Assembly: GCF_030272705.1 (NCBI RefSeq)
Contig: NZ_JARFYM010000020.1
Coordinates: forward strand, 1-64,000
Length of the DNA: 64,000 nt
Source: Rhizobium mayense
GTDB taxonomy: Bacteria; Pseudomonadota; Alphaproteobacteria; Rhizobiales; Rhizobiaceae
Direction: 5' to 3'
Below the pieces are notes generated by a model. That model was not told the DNA's origin, searched no databases, and saw only the letters and a program-made list of their open reading frames with translations. Within the stretch, counting starts at the first letter, position 1; each line of letters opens with the position of its first letter. Made by a program: the position numbers and the translations under genes. This document shows positions 40,517-48,045 of the stretch, piece by piece.

Positions 40517-42067
40517 TCAATACCAGCCGTCAGCCATCGACGCCTTGCGCCTAGCCATGAAATCGCACAGGGCTTCGTCGACTGCGATATCGAGCGGCGG
40601 TTCCTCGTAATTTTCGAGCGTTCTTTTCCACTGCCCGTTGGCGCGGGTTGCAATGTCGGTGGAACCACCTTCCTCGCTCCATTTTTCGAAGGGCTCGTTG
40701 TCCGAAAGCGTCGAATCCCAGAATGCGGTCTGATAGTTCCGCATCGTATGGGCCGAGCCCAGGAAATGGCTGCCGGGGCCGACCTCTTCGAAGGCGTCGA
40801 AAGCGAGCGTATTGTCGTCGACCGTGACGCCCGCGAGGTAGGAGTGCAATGCCCCACATAGGTCGGCGTCCATCACAAACTTCTCGTAGGACATGGCGAG
40901 CAATCCATCCAGGAAACCGGCCGAATGCAGGATGAAGTTCGCCCCGCAATGGATGGCCGACAACATGGACATCAGCCCCTCCTGCATGGCCTGCCCGTCC
41001 GGCAGCTTGGAATTGGAGAAGTTGCCGGCACATCTCAGTGGAAGATTAAGCCGCCGCGCGAGCTGCCCGACGACCATCGAGCCGATGGCGGGCTCTGGCG
41101 TGCCGAAGGTGGGCGACCCTGAACGCAGCGACATGGAGGATAGGAAATTTCCGAAGATGACCGGAGCGCCCTTGCGCTCGAGCTGCGTAAGGGCGCAGCC
41201 GGCCAGCGTTTCGGCATAGGACTGGGCAATTGCTCCCGCATTGGTAACGGGACCCATGGCGCCACCGAGGATGAAGGGCACGATGACGGCAGCCTGATTG
41301 GCGCGTGCATAGGCTCGCAACGACTTCGTCATCGTTCCATCCCAGACGAGCGGAGAATTGACGTTGACGTTGCCGAGAATAACGCAGTTTCGGTCGACGA
41401 AATCGGCACCGAACAGAATTCGCGTCATCTCAATCGAATCCTCGGCGCGCTCCTCGGCCGTTACCGAGCCCATGAATGCACGGTCGGAATACTTGATGTG
41501 GCTGTAGACCATGTCGAGATGGCGCTTGTTAACGGGCACGTCGACCGGCTCGCAGATCGTGCCGCCGGAATGATGCAGCCAAGGGCTTGCCTGGGCTAGC
41601 TTGATGAAGTTTCGAAAGTCTTCGATCGTGCCGTAGCGGCGCCCCTTGTCGAGGTCCATGACGAAAGGCGAGCCGTAGGCGGGCGAGAAGACGACCTTCG
41701 CTCCGCCGATCTGCACGTTGTTCGCAGGATTGCGGGCGTGCTGGGTGAATTCACGCGGTGCGGAAGCGACGATCTCCTGCAGCATGCCGGGTTCGAACCG
41801 GACGCGAACGCCGTCGACGCGGGCTCCGGCCCGCTTCCAGTGATCCACGGACACGGGGTCGTCGCGGAACTCGATGCCGATCTCGGCGAGGATACGATCG
41901 GCTGTCCGCTCGATCTTCTGGAGGTTTTCCTCAGAGAGGATGTCGTAGGTGGGTATGTTGCGGACGATATAGGGAACGCCGCGCGGCTTGGTGGTCCCTT
42001 CTCGACGAGCGGAACGGCCTCCGCGTCCCCGTCTGCCAGACTTTTCGTCGACCATTGCCTCGCTCAT
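40517..42067 (-). CDS. Trimethylamine methyltransferase (MttB)-family protein without pyrrolysine
   Basis: 516 residues, with no in-frame stop that could be pyrrolysine. The MttB family fold is recognisable from Ile-Leu-Ala-Glu-Ile-Gly-Ile-Glu-Phe, Ala-Tyr-Gly-Ser-Pro-Phe and Gly-Gly-Ala-Met-Gly-Pro-Val-Thr. Non-Pyl homologues such as MtgB demethylate glycine betaine or related quaternary amines onto a corrinoid protein, but no corrinoid protein or reductive activase gene is nearby. The Gly/Arg-rich start (residues 8-25) is unusual. ATG 42067 follows GGGAGG. Divergent from a LysR regulator that probably controls it. Substrate unknown. Confidence 0.86.
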   Translation of the reverse strand: MSEAMVDEKSGRRGRGGRSARREGTTKPRGVPYIVRNIPTYDILSEENLQKIERTADRILAEIGIEFRDDPVSVDHWKRAGARVDGVRVRFEPGMLQEIVASAPREFTQHARNPANNVQIGGAKVVFSPAYGSPFVMDLDKGRRYGTIEDFRNFIKLAQASPWLHHSGGTICEPVDVPVNKRHLDMVYSHIKYSDRAFMGSVTAEERAEDSIEMTRILFGADFVDRNCVILGNVNVNSPLVWDGTMTKSLRAYARANQAAVIVPFILGGAMGPVTNAGAIAQSYAETLAGCALTQLERKGAPVIFGNFLSSMSLRSGSPTFGTPEPAIGSMVVGQLARRLNLPLRCAGNFSNSKLPDGQAMQEGLMSMLSAIHCGANFILHSAGFLDGLLAMSYEKFVMDADLCGALHSYLAGVTVDDNTLAFDAFEEVGPGSHFLGSAHTMRNYQTAFWDSTLSDNEPFEKWSEEGGSTDIATRANGQWKRTLENYEEPPLDIAVDEALCDFMARRKASMADGWY

Positions 42068-42142
42068 ACCGACCTCCCTGATCCCGATGAAGGCTAAGAC
42101 GACTTCGGGTTTCTGTAACGCTGGAAAAAACTTGGTATCTGT

Positions 42143-42157
42143 ATAAGCTGAGCTTAT
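42143..42157. promoter_or_regulatory. Perfect LysR-type box overlapping the lysR start codon
   Basis: ATAAGCT-G-AGCTTAT, with the T-N11-A core of LysR-family sites. It lies in the 88-base gap between mttB and lysR, and its last two bases are the first two of the lysR ATG. Binding there would repress lysR and could act on the mttB promoter. Confidence 0.6.
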
Positions 42158-43097
42158 GGAAACCTTTCGAAGGCTACTGCCATCTGCCTCGGCACTCATC
42201 ATCTTCGAGGCTGCCGGACGGCATCAGAATTTTAGTCGTGCCGCCGAGGAGCTGGGCATGAGCCAGGCTGCTGTTTCATTGGCCGTTCGAAAGCTCGAAG
42301 ATCAGCTTGGCGTGCCGCTCTTCCACCGCGAGCGTCGAAATGTTGAACTGACCGACGTCGGGGAGCGCTTCCACGCGGACGTTACTGTAGGCTTGTCGCG
42401 CATCCAGAAGTCGGCAGAGGACATTCGAACGAAGGGTCGGGAATCCAATGTTACGCTGGCAGCTTCGACTGCCTTCGGTTCCATGTGGATGCTGCCGCGC
42501 CTCGCGCGTCTGCGGGCAGACCTTCCGGATATCGATCTGCGCATCCAGACGAGCGTGCGTGATCTCGACCTGGACGAGGAACCAATTCCACTTGGGGTTC
42601 GAGGTGGCGATCCCGCGAATTGGCCGCGTTATCATTCCGCGATGCTGGCGCCGGAGATCGTGTTTCCCGTGGCCAGCCCGCGTTTCATAGAAAAGCGACG
42701 GCGCCCGGACCGTCCTGAAGACCTGCTGGGGCTGCCATTGATCCATCTCGAAGAGCCGGTCCGGGCTGCGTGCGACTGGTCCGAATGGTTTGCGAACGCC
42801 GGAGTACGGTATGTCCCGCAGCCCCGGCGGCTGACGATCAATGACTATGTCCTCGTCATGCAGGCCGTTTTGGCAGGCGAAGGCATCGCGCTTGGCTGGC
42901 AACATCTTATCGAAGAACAGCTTCGATCTGGGGCGCTGGTCGCTGTCGGCGGGCATGTCCTGAATACCAATATGGCGTTCCATGTCGTTTGGCCGCGATC
43001 GAGGGAACTCAACACACAGGCGCAGCGTGTACGCGATTGGCTTATCGAAGAAGGAAGACGGAGTCGCGAAGAGGACAAGGCGCTTCGGTCCGCCTAA
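42156..43097 (+). CDS. LysR-family transcriptional regulator (GcvA-like)
   Basis: 313 residues. The N-terminal HTH (about 10-70) has Phe-Glu-Ala-Ala-Gly-Arg-His-Gln-Asn-Phe-Ser-Arg-Ala-Ala-Glu-Glu-Leu, as in GcvA-type regulators, then a periplasmic-binding-like effector domain. The ATG at 42156 has no visible Shine-Dalgarno and overlaps the LysR box, so the transcript may be leaderless or the start lies elsewhere; the HTH spacing fits this start. It shares an 88-base divergent region with mttB, the likely target. Confidence 0.92.
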   Translation: METFRRLLPSASALIIFEAAGRHQNFSRAAEELGMSQAAVSLAVRKLEDQLGVPLFHRERRNVELTDVGERFHADVTVGLSRIQKSAEDIRTKGRESNVTLAASTAFGSMWMLPRLARLRADLPDIDLRIQTSVRDLDLDEEPIPLGVRGGDPANWPRYHSAMLAPEIVFPVASPRFIEKRRRPDRPEDLLGLPLIHLEEPVRAACDWSEWFANAGVRYVPQPRRLTINDYVLVMQAVLAGEGIALGWQHLIEEQLRSGALVAVGGHVLNTNMAFHVVWPRSRELNTQAQRVRDWLIEEGRRSREEDKALRSA

Positions 43098-43144
43098 CCG
43101 CTCGCGGCGATATGTCCGCTTCTGATGCAAAGTTCCCTTCAATG

Positions 43145-43320
43145 ATGCTGCGCTCCGACGTCACCGGCATGCAGGTGACCTTGGAGCGCAAGGGATGCGA
43201 TGTCGGCGGCATCGACGGACTGCCGGGCTACAAGACCCGGCGATCGATCGGCCAATGGCAGGAAAAGAGCGGCCGCAAACCCACCTCCTATCCCGACAGT
43301 TCAATGCTCGCCGACCGGAC
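43145..43320 (+). pseudogene. Fragment of the lytic transglycosylase 3' end, copy 2
   Basis: Nearly the same DNA as 40202-40368, about 92 percent by hand alignment. It encodes the peptidoglycan-binding C-terminus only (Met-Gln-Val-Thr-Leu-Glu-Arg-Lys-Gly). The native stop is lost; the frame runs on into unrelated sequence to 43414. An ATG at 43111 starts a frame through it, but without the enzyme domain or a signal peptide it is probably nonfunctional. It begins 47 bases after the lysR stop. Confidence 0.8.
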
Positions 43321-43481
43321 TGAAAGAACTGACCCAAACGCGCGGTCTGCTTTGTCCACATCCCGTAAGCGAATGGCCGAAGCGCAAACAGCCAGATATT
43401 TCCCTAAGCTTTAACGTCTTTTCGGTGATATTCTGACGCGCCGGAGGCCCCACCATGAAAATGCAAAAGCGGGAGGATGAA

Positions 43482-43751
43482 ATGACGACACTGTTTGTGA
43501 GGCACGATGTTTCAGACTACGCGGCCTGGCGTAAAGTATACGATGAGTTTCGGCCCGTGCAGAAGGCAAACGGGGTTACAGCAGAGGCGGTCTATCAAGC
43601 CACCGACAATCCCAACGACGTTACCGTCATCCATGAGTTCGCCACGATTGAAGCAGCTCAAGCCTTCGGTAAGCTGGAAGAGCTAAAGGCGGCGATGCGC
43701 AGGGGAGGCGTGTTGGGCGCGCCGACGGTGTGGTTCACCAACAAGGCCTGA
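43482..43751 (+). CDS. Small ABM-like/dimeric alpha-beta barrel protein
   Basis: 89 residues from ATG 43482, which follows GGGAGGA. Short strands and helices (Leu-Phe-Val-Arg-His-Asp-Val, Tyr-Ala-Ala-Trp-Arg-Lys-Val-Tyr-Asp, Val-Ile-His-Glu-Phe) suggest the antibiotic-biosynthesis-monooxygenase-like fold. Family assignment is tentative and function unknown. It lies between transglycosylase fragments 2 and 3, so it may belong to the same accessory insert. Confidence 0.65.
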   Translation: MTTLFVRHDVSDYAAWRKVYDEFRPVQKANGVTAEAVYQATDNPNDVTVIHEFATIEAAQAFGKLEELKAAMRRGGVLGAPTVWFTNKA

Positions 43752-44278
43752 AAACCTGTTAAGATGACTTTCGCAGGGCAAGGCTTTGCTGCTTTGCTGC
43801 CTGTCGTTTGGTGCGACGCCGGTTACGTCCGCTATCGGGCGTGAAGCTATCATTGTGGTCGGCCGTGCAACACCGTACCGCCGCGGGGAAATGGCGACAA
43901 GAATCGGCCCCGCCGGCGCCGCTCCAGCTTGGAAATTAAGTGCCACGCGTCCTTTTCGCGTCATAATAATCGGCTGACAATACGTTCCAGCCCAACTACG
44001 GTCCACGACAGGCGTGCGTCTCGCCTTACTATTGACGGCCCGCACTGCTGATCAAAGCACCAAGTCGTGGCGTGCGCGTGGTACGGAGACTCGTCGAAAA
44101 TGCGAGACCGCACGTGGCGCAGGACAGGCGCGGCTTTCTGCCAAATCTATTGGGCTACGCGCCACGGCAATTCATAGTGCTTTAGCGACCTTCGTGCGTC
44201 TGGTGAGACACACGGTGCTGTAAAGCGGCTAACGTAAGTACCGTCTCGCTGGAAGAGCGGCTTGATCACCTCGCCTGC
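43752..44278. other. Gene-poor region, probably eroded
   Basis: About 525 bases. Short frames exist (for example 43786-43977) but none shows family features or a ribosome site, and codon patterns look random. No terminator or repeat recognised. It separates the ABM-like gene from the convergent DUF6494 gene and may be remnant DNA of the accessory segment. Confidence 0.4.
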
Positions 44279-44470
44279 CTACGGAAGTTCGATTTCGCCG
44301 TCCACCACGTGGTTGAGGCCGGTGCCTTCCGCCGTCAATGTAATGCGGACCTTCAGCTTTTTGCCTCCGATCTGCCCGTCGCGCACCGTCTCCTCGATCT
44401 TGCGCTGTGAGGTTACGCCGACTTCCTTCAGGAATTTGCGGATCGACATGTTGAAGGCGTCTTCGCTCAT
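44279..44470 (-). CDS. DUF6494-family small protein
   Basis: 63 residues. The start Met-Ser-Glu-Asp-Ala-Phe-Asn-Met-Ser-Ile-Arg-Lys-Phe-Leu and the following Val-Gly-Val-Thr-Ser-Gln-Arg-Lys-Ile-Glu are the family pattern; the C-terminal strand is Asp-Gly-Glu-Ile-Glu-Leu. AGAGGA lies 7 bases before ATG 44470. Longer frames up to 44998 read across the decayed repeat copy and are rejected. Function unknown. Confidence 0.75.
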   Translation of the reverse strand: MSEDAFNMSIRKFLKEVGVTSQRKIEETVRDGQIGGKKLKVRITLTAEGTGLNHVVDGEIELP

Positions 44471-44565
44471 GGTGGAGTCCTCTGCATCCGGAAGGGATTG
44501 TAAGGAAAGGCGAGCGGTCAGGAAAGCTGGAATGGAGGCGCGGCGCCAAAATTCAACCCGAGCCG

Positions 44566-44650
44566 GGAGATCGGTCAATGGCAGGAAAAGGACAGTCACG
44601 AGCCCGCCTGTCATCCCGACAGCTCGATGCCCAGGGGGGGCTGAAATAGG
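44566..44650 (+). pseudogene. Decayed transglycosylase 3' end, copy 3
   Basis: GATCGGTCAATGGCAGGAAAAG, then TCCCGACAGCTCGATG and CTGAAATAGG, match the last 75 bases and stop codon of the transglycosylase gene (40308-40382) with many substitutions. A further fragment near 44755-44785 resembles the left edge of copy 2 (GCAAAGTT...TCAATGATGCT). Noncoding remnant. Confidence 0.65.
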
Positions 44651-44852
44651 CCGAATTCGGTAACAGTTGCCATCAGCGGCTGCTTTCAGCCCTAAGCGGA
44701 CGGCACACGCCATCCTCGAGGGAAACCATCGTAGGCATCCCAATGGCCGCAAATGGCGCAAAGTTGTCGTCAATGATGCTTCGGAAGACTTGGTGGCACC
44801 TGCTGCAGAATTCCGGAAATAGGCGGCGAAGCCTGGTTTCGGTGTGAAGACC

Positions 44853-44881
44853 TTGCAATTTGACGGGAACGGGCTTATATC
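44853..44881 (+). promoter_or_regulatory. Promoter of the rimP-nusA-infB operon
   Basis: TTGCAA, 17-base spacer, TATATC. Transcription would start near 44889, so the hairpin at 44908-44938 would be in the leader. Confidence 0.5.
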
Positions 44882-44907
44882 CGTATCAAATTCTTGATCG
44901 TGCGATG

Positions 44908-44938
44908 AAGAGTGGGCCGCAAGGACCCGCTCTTTTTT
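44908..44938 (+). terminator. Terminator-like hairpin in the rimP leader (candidate attenuator)
   Basis: AAGAGTGGG / CCCGCTCTT stem with a further CC/GG pairing inside, followed by T6. No plus-strand gene ends shortly before it, and a promoter-like sequence precedes it, so it more likely attenuates the operon than ends another gene. Confidence 0.65.
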
Positions 44939-44982
44939 ATTAGCTCGATCTCCAAATGCATCGACAATGCAGGAGTGAACGC

Positions 44983-45588
44983 TTGTCGGAAGAGACAAAC
45001 GCAGACAACGCCAACGAACCGCGGCTGATCGTCGAAACCGGCCTTGACCAGCGCATTGCCGCCATCATCGAGCCCGTGCTCGTCGGCATGGGCTTCCGTT
45101 TGGTGCGTGCGCGCCTCCTCAATCAGAACGGCCTGACATTGCAGATCATGACCGAGCGCAACGACGGCACCATGACCGTCGAGGATTGCGAAGAGGTCTC
45201 GACGGCGATTTCGCCGGTGCTGGATGTGGAAGATCCGATTGATAAAGCGTATCATCTGGAAGTGTCTTCGCCCGGTATCGACCGCCCGATGGTGCGCAAA
45301 TCGGATTTCAGCCGCTGGATCGGCCATCTCATCAAGTGCGAGACCTCGATCCTGGTGGATAACCGCAAGCGGTTCCGCGGCAAGATCGCCGATGTCAGCG
45401 CCGATGGTTTTACGATCGAGCGCGACCAGGTCGCTTACGGCGAAGAGCCGAAGGTGACCATTCCGTTCAGTACGCTGGCTGACGCCAAGCTGATCCTGAC
45501 GGACGATCTCATCCGCGATGCGCTGCGCGCCGACAAGCTGGCAAAAGCCCAGGCTGCGAACCAGAACGAAGCGGACGAAGAAGAATAA
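44983..45588 (+). CDS. rimP: Ribosome maturation factor RimP
   Basis: 201 residues. It has the RimP core: Leu-Gln-Ile-Met-Thr-Glu-Arg, then Leu-Glu-Val-Ser-Ser-Pro-Gly-Ile-Asp-Arg-Pro, then an SH3-like C-terminal domain. It binds 30S precursors. The start is TTG 44983 with AGGAG nine bases upstream; an ATG at 44956 is also in frame but lacks a ribosome site. First gene of the rimP-nusA-ylxR-infB operon. Confidence 0.95.
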   Translation: MSEETNADNANEPRLIVETGLDQRIAAIIEPVLVGMGFRLVRARLLNQNGLTLQIMTERNDGTMTVEDCEEVSTAISPVLDVEDPIDKAYHLEVSSPGIDRPMVRKSDFSRWIGHLIKCETSILVDNRKRFRGKIADVSADGFTIERDQVAYGEEPKVTIPFSTLADAKLILTDDLIRDALRADKLAKAQAANQNEADEEE

Positions 45589-45650
45589 CCGATCAACGAA
45601 CCGCTCTACGGGACGGGAACCCCTGGGCAGGAAGACGGAGACTAAAGACA

Positions 45651-47255
45651 ATGGCAGTCAGTGCGAACCGGCTAGAACTTCTGCAGATCGCAGATGCAGT
45701 GGCGCGCGAAAAGGTCATCGACCGCGAGATCGTGCTTGCCGCGATGGCGGACGCGATCCAGAAGGCCGCGCGTTCGCGTTATGGTACGGAATCGAACATC
45801 CGCGCCGACATCAACCCGAAGACCGGCGAAATCCGCCTGCAGCGCCTGCTCGAAGTCGTCGAAAAGGCCGAGGACTATTCCACGCAGATCCCGCTGGAAC
45901 TCGCCCGCGACCGCAACCCGGATGCCGTTCTCGGCGATTTCATCGCCGATCCGCTGCCGCCGATGGATTTCGGCCGTATCGCGGCCCAGTCGGCCAAGCA
46001 GGTCATCGTGCAGAAGGTGCGCGAAGCCGAGCGTGACCGTCAGTTCGACGAATTCAAGGATCGCGTCGGCGAAATCGTCAACGGCACCGTTAAGCGCGTC
46101 GAATACGGCAACGTCATCGTCGACCTCGGCCGCGGCGAAGGCATTATCCGCCGCGACGAGATGATCCCGCGCGAGAACTTCCGCTATGGCGACCGCGTCC
46201 GCGCCTATGTCTACGACGTGCGCCGCGAACAGCGCGGCCCGCAGATCTTCCTGTCACGCACGCATCCGCAGTTCATGGTCAAGCTCTTCACCATGGAAGT
46301 GCCTGAAATCTACGACGGCATCATCCAGGTGAAGTCGGTTGCCCGCGATCCGGGCTCGCGCGCCAAAATCGCCGTCATTTCGAACGACTCGTCAATCGAT
46401 CCGGTCGGCGCCTGCGTCGGTATGCGCGGTTCGCGCGTTCAGGCCGTCGTCGGCGAACTGCAGGGCGAAAAGATCGACATCATCCCGTGGTCCAGCGAGC
46501 CGGCGAACTTCGTCGTCAACGCGCTGCAGCCGGCCGAAGTCGCCAAGGTCGTTCTCGATGAAGATGCCGAGCGCATCGAAGTCGTGGTTCCGGACGAACA
46601 GCTGTCGCTCGCCATCGGCCGTCGCGGCCAGAACGTCCGCCTCGCTTCGCAGCTGACCGGCTGGGACATCGACATCATGACGGAAGCGGAAGAATCCGAG
46701 CGCCGTCAGAAGGAATTCAACGAGCGCACCAACCTGTTCATGGATGCACTCGATGTCGACGAGATGGTCGGCCAGGTTCTTGCTTCCGAAGGCTTTGCCG
46801 CAGTCGAGGAACTGGCTTACGTCGATCTCGACGAAATTTCGTCCATCGACGGTTTCGATGAAGAGACCGCCCAGGAAATCCAGGATCGCGCCCGCGAATA
46901 TCTGGAACGACTGGAAGCCGAAATGGACGAGAAGCGCAAGGCGCTCGGCGTCTCCGACGAGCTGCGCCAGATCAACGGCATGACCGCGCAGATGATGGTC
47001 GCCCTCGGTGAGGACGGCATCAAGACGATCGAGGACTTCGCCGGCTGCGCCGCGGACGATCTCGTCGGCTGGACCGAGCGCAAGAACGGCGAAACGAAGA
47101 AGTTCGAAGGCCTGTTCTCCAAGCTCGAAGTCTCGCGCGTCGAAGCTGAGCAGATGGTCGTGCAGGCCCGCCTGCTGGCCGGCTGGATCACCGAAGCCGA
47201 TCTCGCCACTGAGGCCGAAGAGGCCACGGAGGATGAGGCCGAGCAAGAAGCATGA
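45651..47255 (+). CDS. nusA: Transcription elongation/termination factor NusA
   Basis: 534 residues. N-terminal RNA polymerase-binding domain, S1 domain (Gly-Thr-Val-Lys-Arg-Val-Glu-Tyr-Gly-Asn-Val-Ile-Val-Asp), KH domains with Val-Gly-Met-Arg-Gly-Ser-Arg and Ile-Gly-Arg-Arg-Gly-Gln-Asn-Val-Arg, then two C-terminal acidic repeats containing helix-hairpin-helix motifs. It controls pausing, termination and antitermination. Overlaps the next gene by 4 bases. A hairpin in the operon leader may let NusA affect its own synthesis. Confidence 0.98.
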   Translation: MAVSANRLELLQIADAVAREKVIDREIVLAAMADAIQKAARSRYGTESNIRADINPKTGEIRLQRLLEVVEKAEDYSTQIPLELARDRNPDAVLGDFIADPLPPMDFGRIAAQSAKQVIVQKVREAERDRQFDEFKDRVGEIVNGTVKRVEYGNVIVDLGRGEGIIRRDEMIPRENFRYGDRVRAYVYDVRREQRGPQIFLSRTHPQFMVKLFTMEVPEIYDGIIQVKSVARDPGSRAKIAVISNDSSIDPVGACVGMRGSRVQAVVGELQGEKIDIIPWSSEPANFVVNALQPAEVAKVVLDEDAERIEVVVPDEQLSLAIGRRGQNVRLASQLTGWDIDIMTEAEESERRQKEFNERTNLFMDALDVDEMVGQVLASEGFAAVEELAYVDLDEISSIDGFDEETAQEIQDRAREYLERLEAEMDEKRKALGVSDELRQINGMTAQMMVALGEDGIKTIEDFAGCAADDLVGWTERKNGETKKFEGLFSKLEVSRVEAEQMVVQARLLAGWITEADLATEAEEATEDEAEQEA

Positions 47256-47944
47256 TGAGCACCGGGGAGCCGGACGCACCGCCTGAGGACGATGATCTCG
47301 GGGGTGGCGACGTGAACGGCCGGATGTGCATCGTAACACGCGAAAGCGGATCGCCCGACGAGCTGATCCGCTTCGTCGCCGCTCCGGACGGAACCGTGGT
47401 TCCCGATCTGAAGCGGCAACTGCCGGGACGCGGCTGCTGGGTCAAACTCGACCGGGCGCTGGTGGACAAGGCAGTGGCGAAGAAGATGTTTTCCCGCGCC
47501 CTGAAGGCGGAGGTGACGGCACCGAGCAATCTCGGCGCCACCGTCGACCGGCTTCTTGCGGCGCAGCTTGCCGGGATGATGAACATGGCGCGCAAGGCGG
47601 GCCAGTTCGTCAGCGGTTCGTCGAAGGTCGATGGCGCGGTTCGCAACGGCTCGGCACTTGCCGTGTTCCATGCGATGGATGCCGCCGCCGACGGCGTTCG
47701 CAAGATCGATCAGGCTCGAAAGGCCTGGCATCTCGGGATGGAGACTGAAAAGGAAATACCGTCATTCCGTGTCTTCACGGAGGCGGAAATGGAAGAACTG
47801 ATGGGCCAGAACGCTTTTATCCATGCCGCAGCGCTTGCAGGGCAGGCAGGTGAGGGTGTAGTGAAGCGCGCAAACCTGCTCGAACGGTACCGCAACGGCG
47901 GTCAGTCCCGGGCAACGGGCGGCGCTGGCCGGCGAAAACAATGA
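47252..47944 (+). CDS. YlxR/RnpM-domain RNA-binding protein fused to L7Ae-like domain
   Basis: 230 residues. The first half has the YlxR (DUF448) pattern Arg-Met-Cys-Ile-Val-Thr-Arg and Leu-Pro-Gly-Arg-Gly-Cys-Trp-Val. The second half (about 100-190) looks like an L7Ae-type domain with Ala-Arg-Lys-Ala-Gly-Gln-Phe-Val-Ser-Gly. YlxR homologues bind RNase P. Position between nusA and infB is conserved. ATGA overlap with nusA. Confidence 0.93.
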   Translation: MMSTGEPDAPPEDDDLGGGDVNGRMCIVTRESGSPDELIRFVAAPDGTVVPDLKRQLPGRGCWVKLDRALVDKAVAKKMFSRALKAEVTAPSNLGATVDRLLAAQLAGMMNMARKAGQFVSGSSKVDGAVRNGSALAVFHAMDAAADGVRKIDQARKAWHLGMETEKEIPSFRVFTEAEMEELMGQNAFIHAAALAGQAGEGVVKRANLLERYRNGGQSRATGGAGRRKQ

Positions 47945-48045
47945 CGCGGTCACCGGCCGATGCCGGACGCCTCATTAAGGTACATGCATTGAACGACAGG
48001 GTGTGACGGACGATTCCGTACCCTGTCCGAAGGAACGGGAACGGA

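Noticed and set aside
41770..41800. GGTTCGAA motif like a tRNA T-loop
   Set aside because: It lies in the coding sequence of the MttB homologue and cannot be extended to a cloverleaf.
40517..42067. Pyrrolysine-type MttB
   Set aside because: The frame is uninterrupted, with no in-frame TAG to encode pyrrolysine, and no pyl genes are in the window.
43786..43977. 63-residue frame in the gene-poor region
   Set aside because: No ribosome site, family pattern or coding bias.
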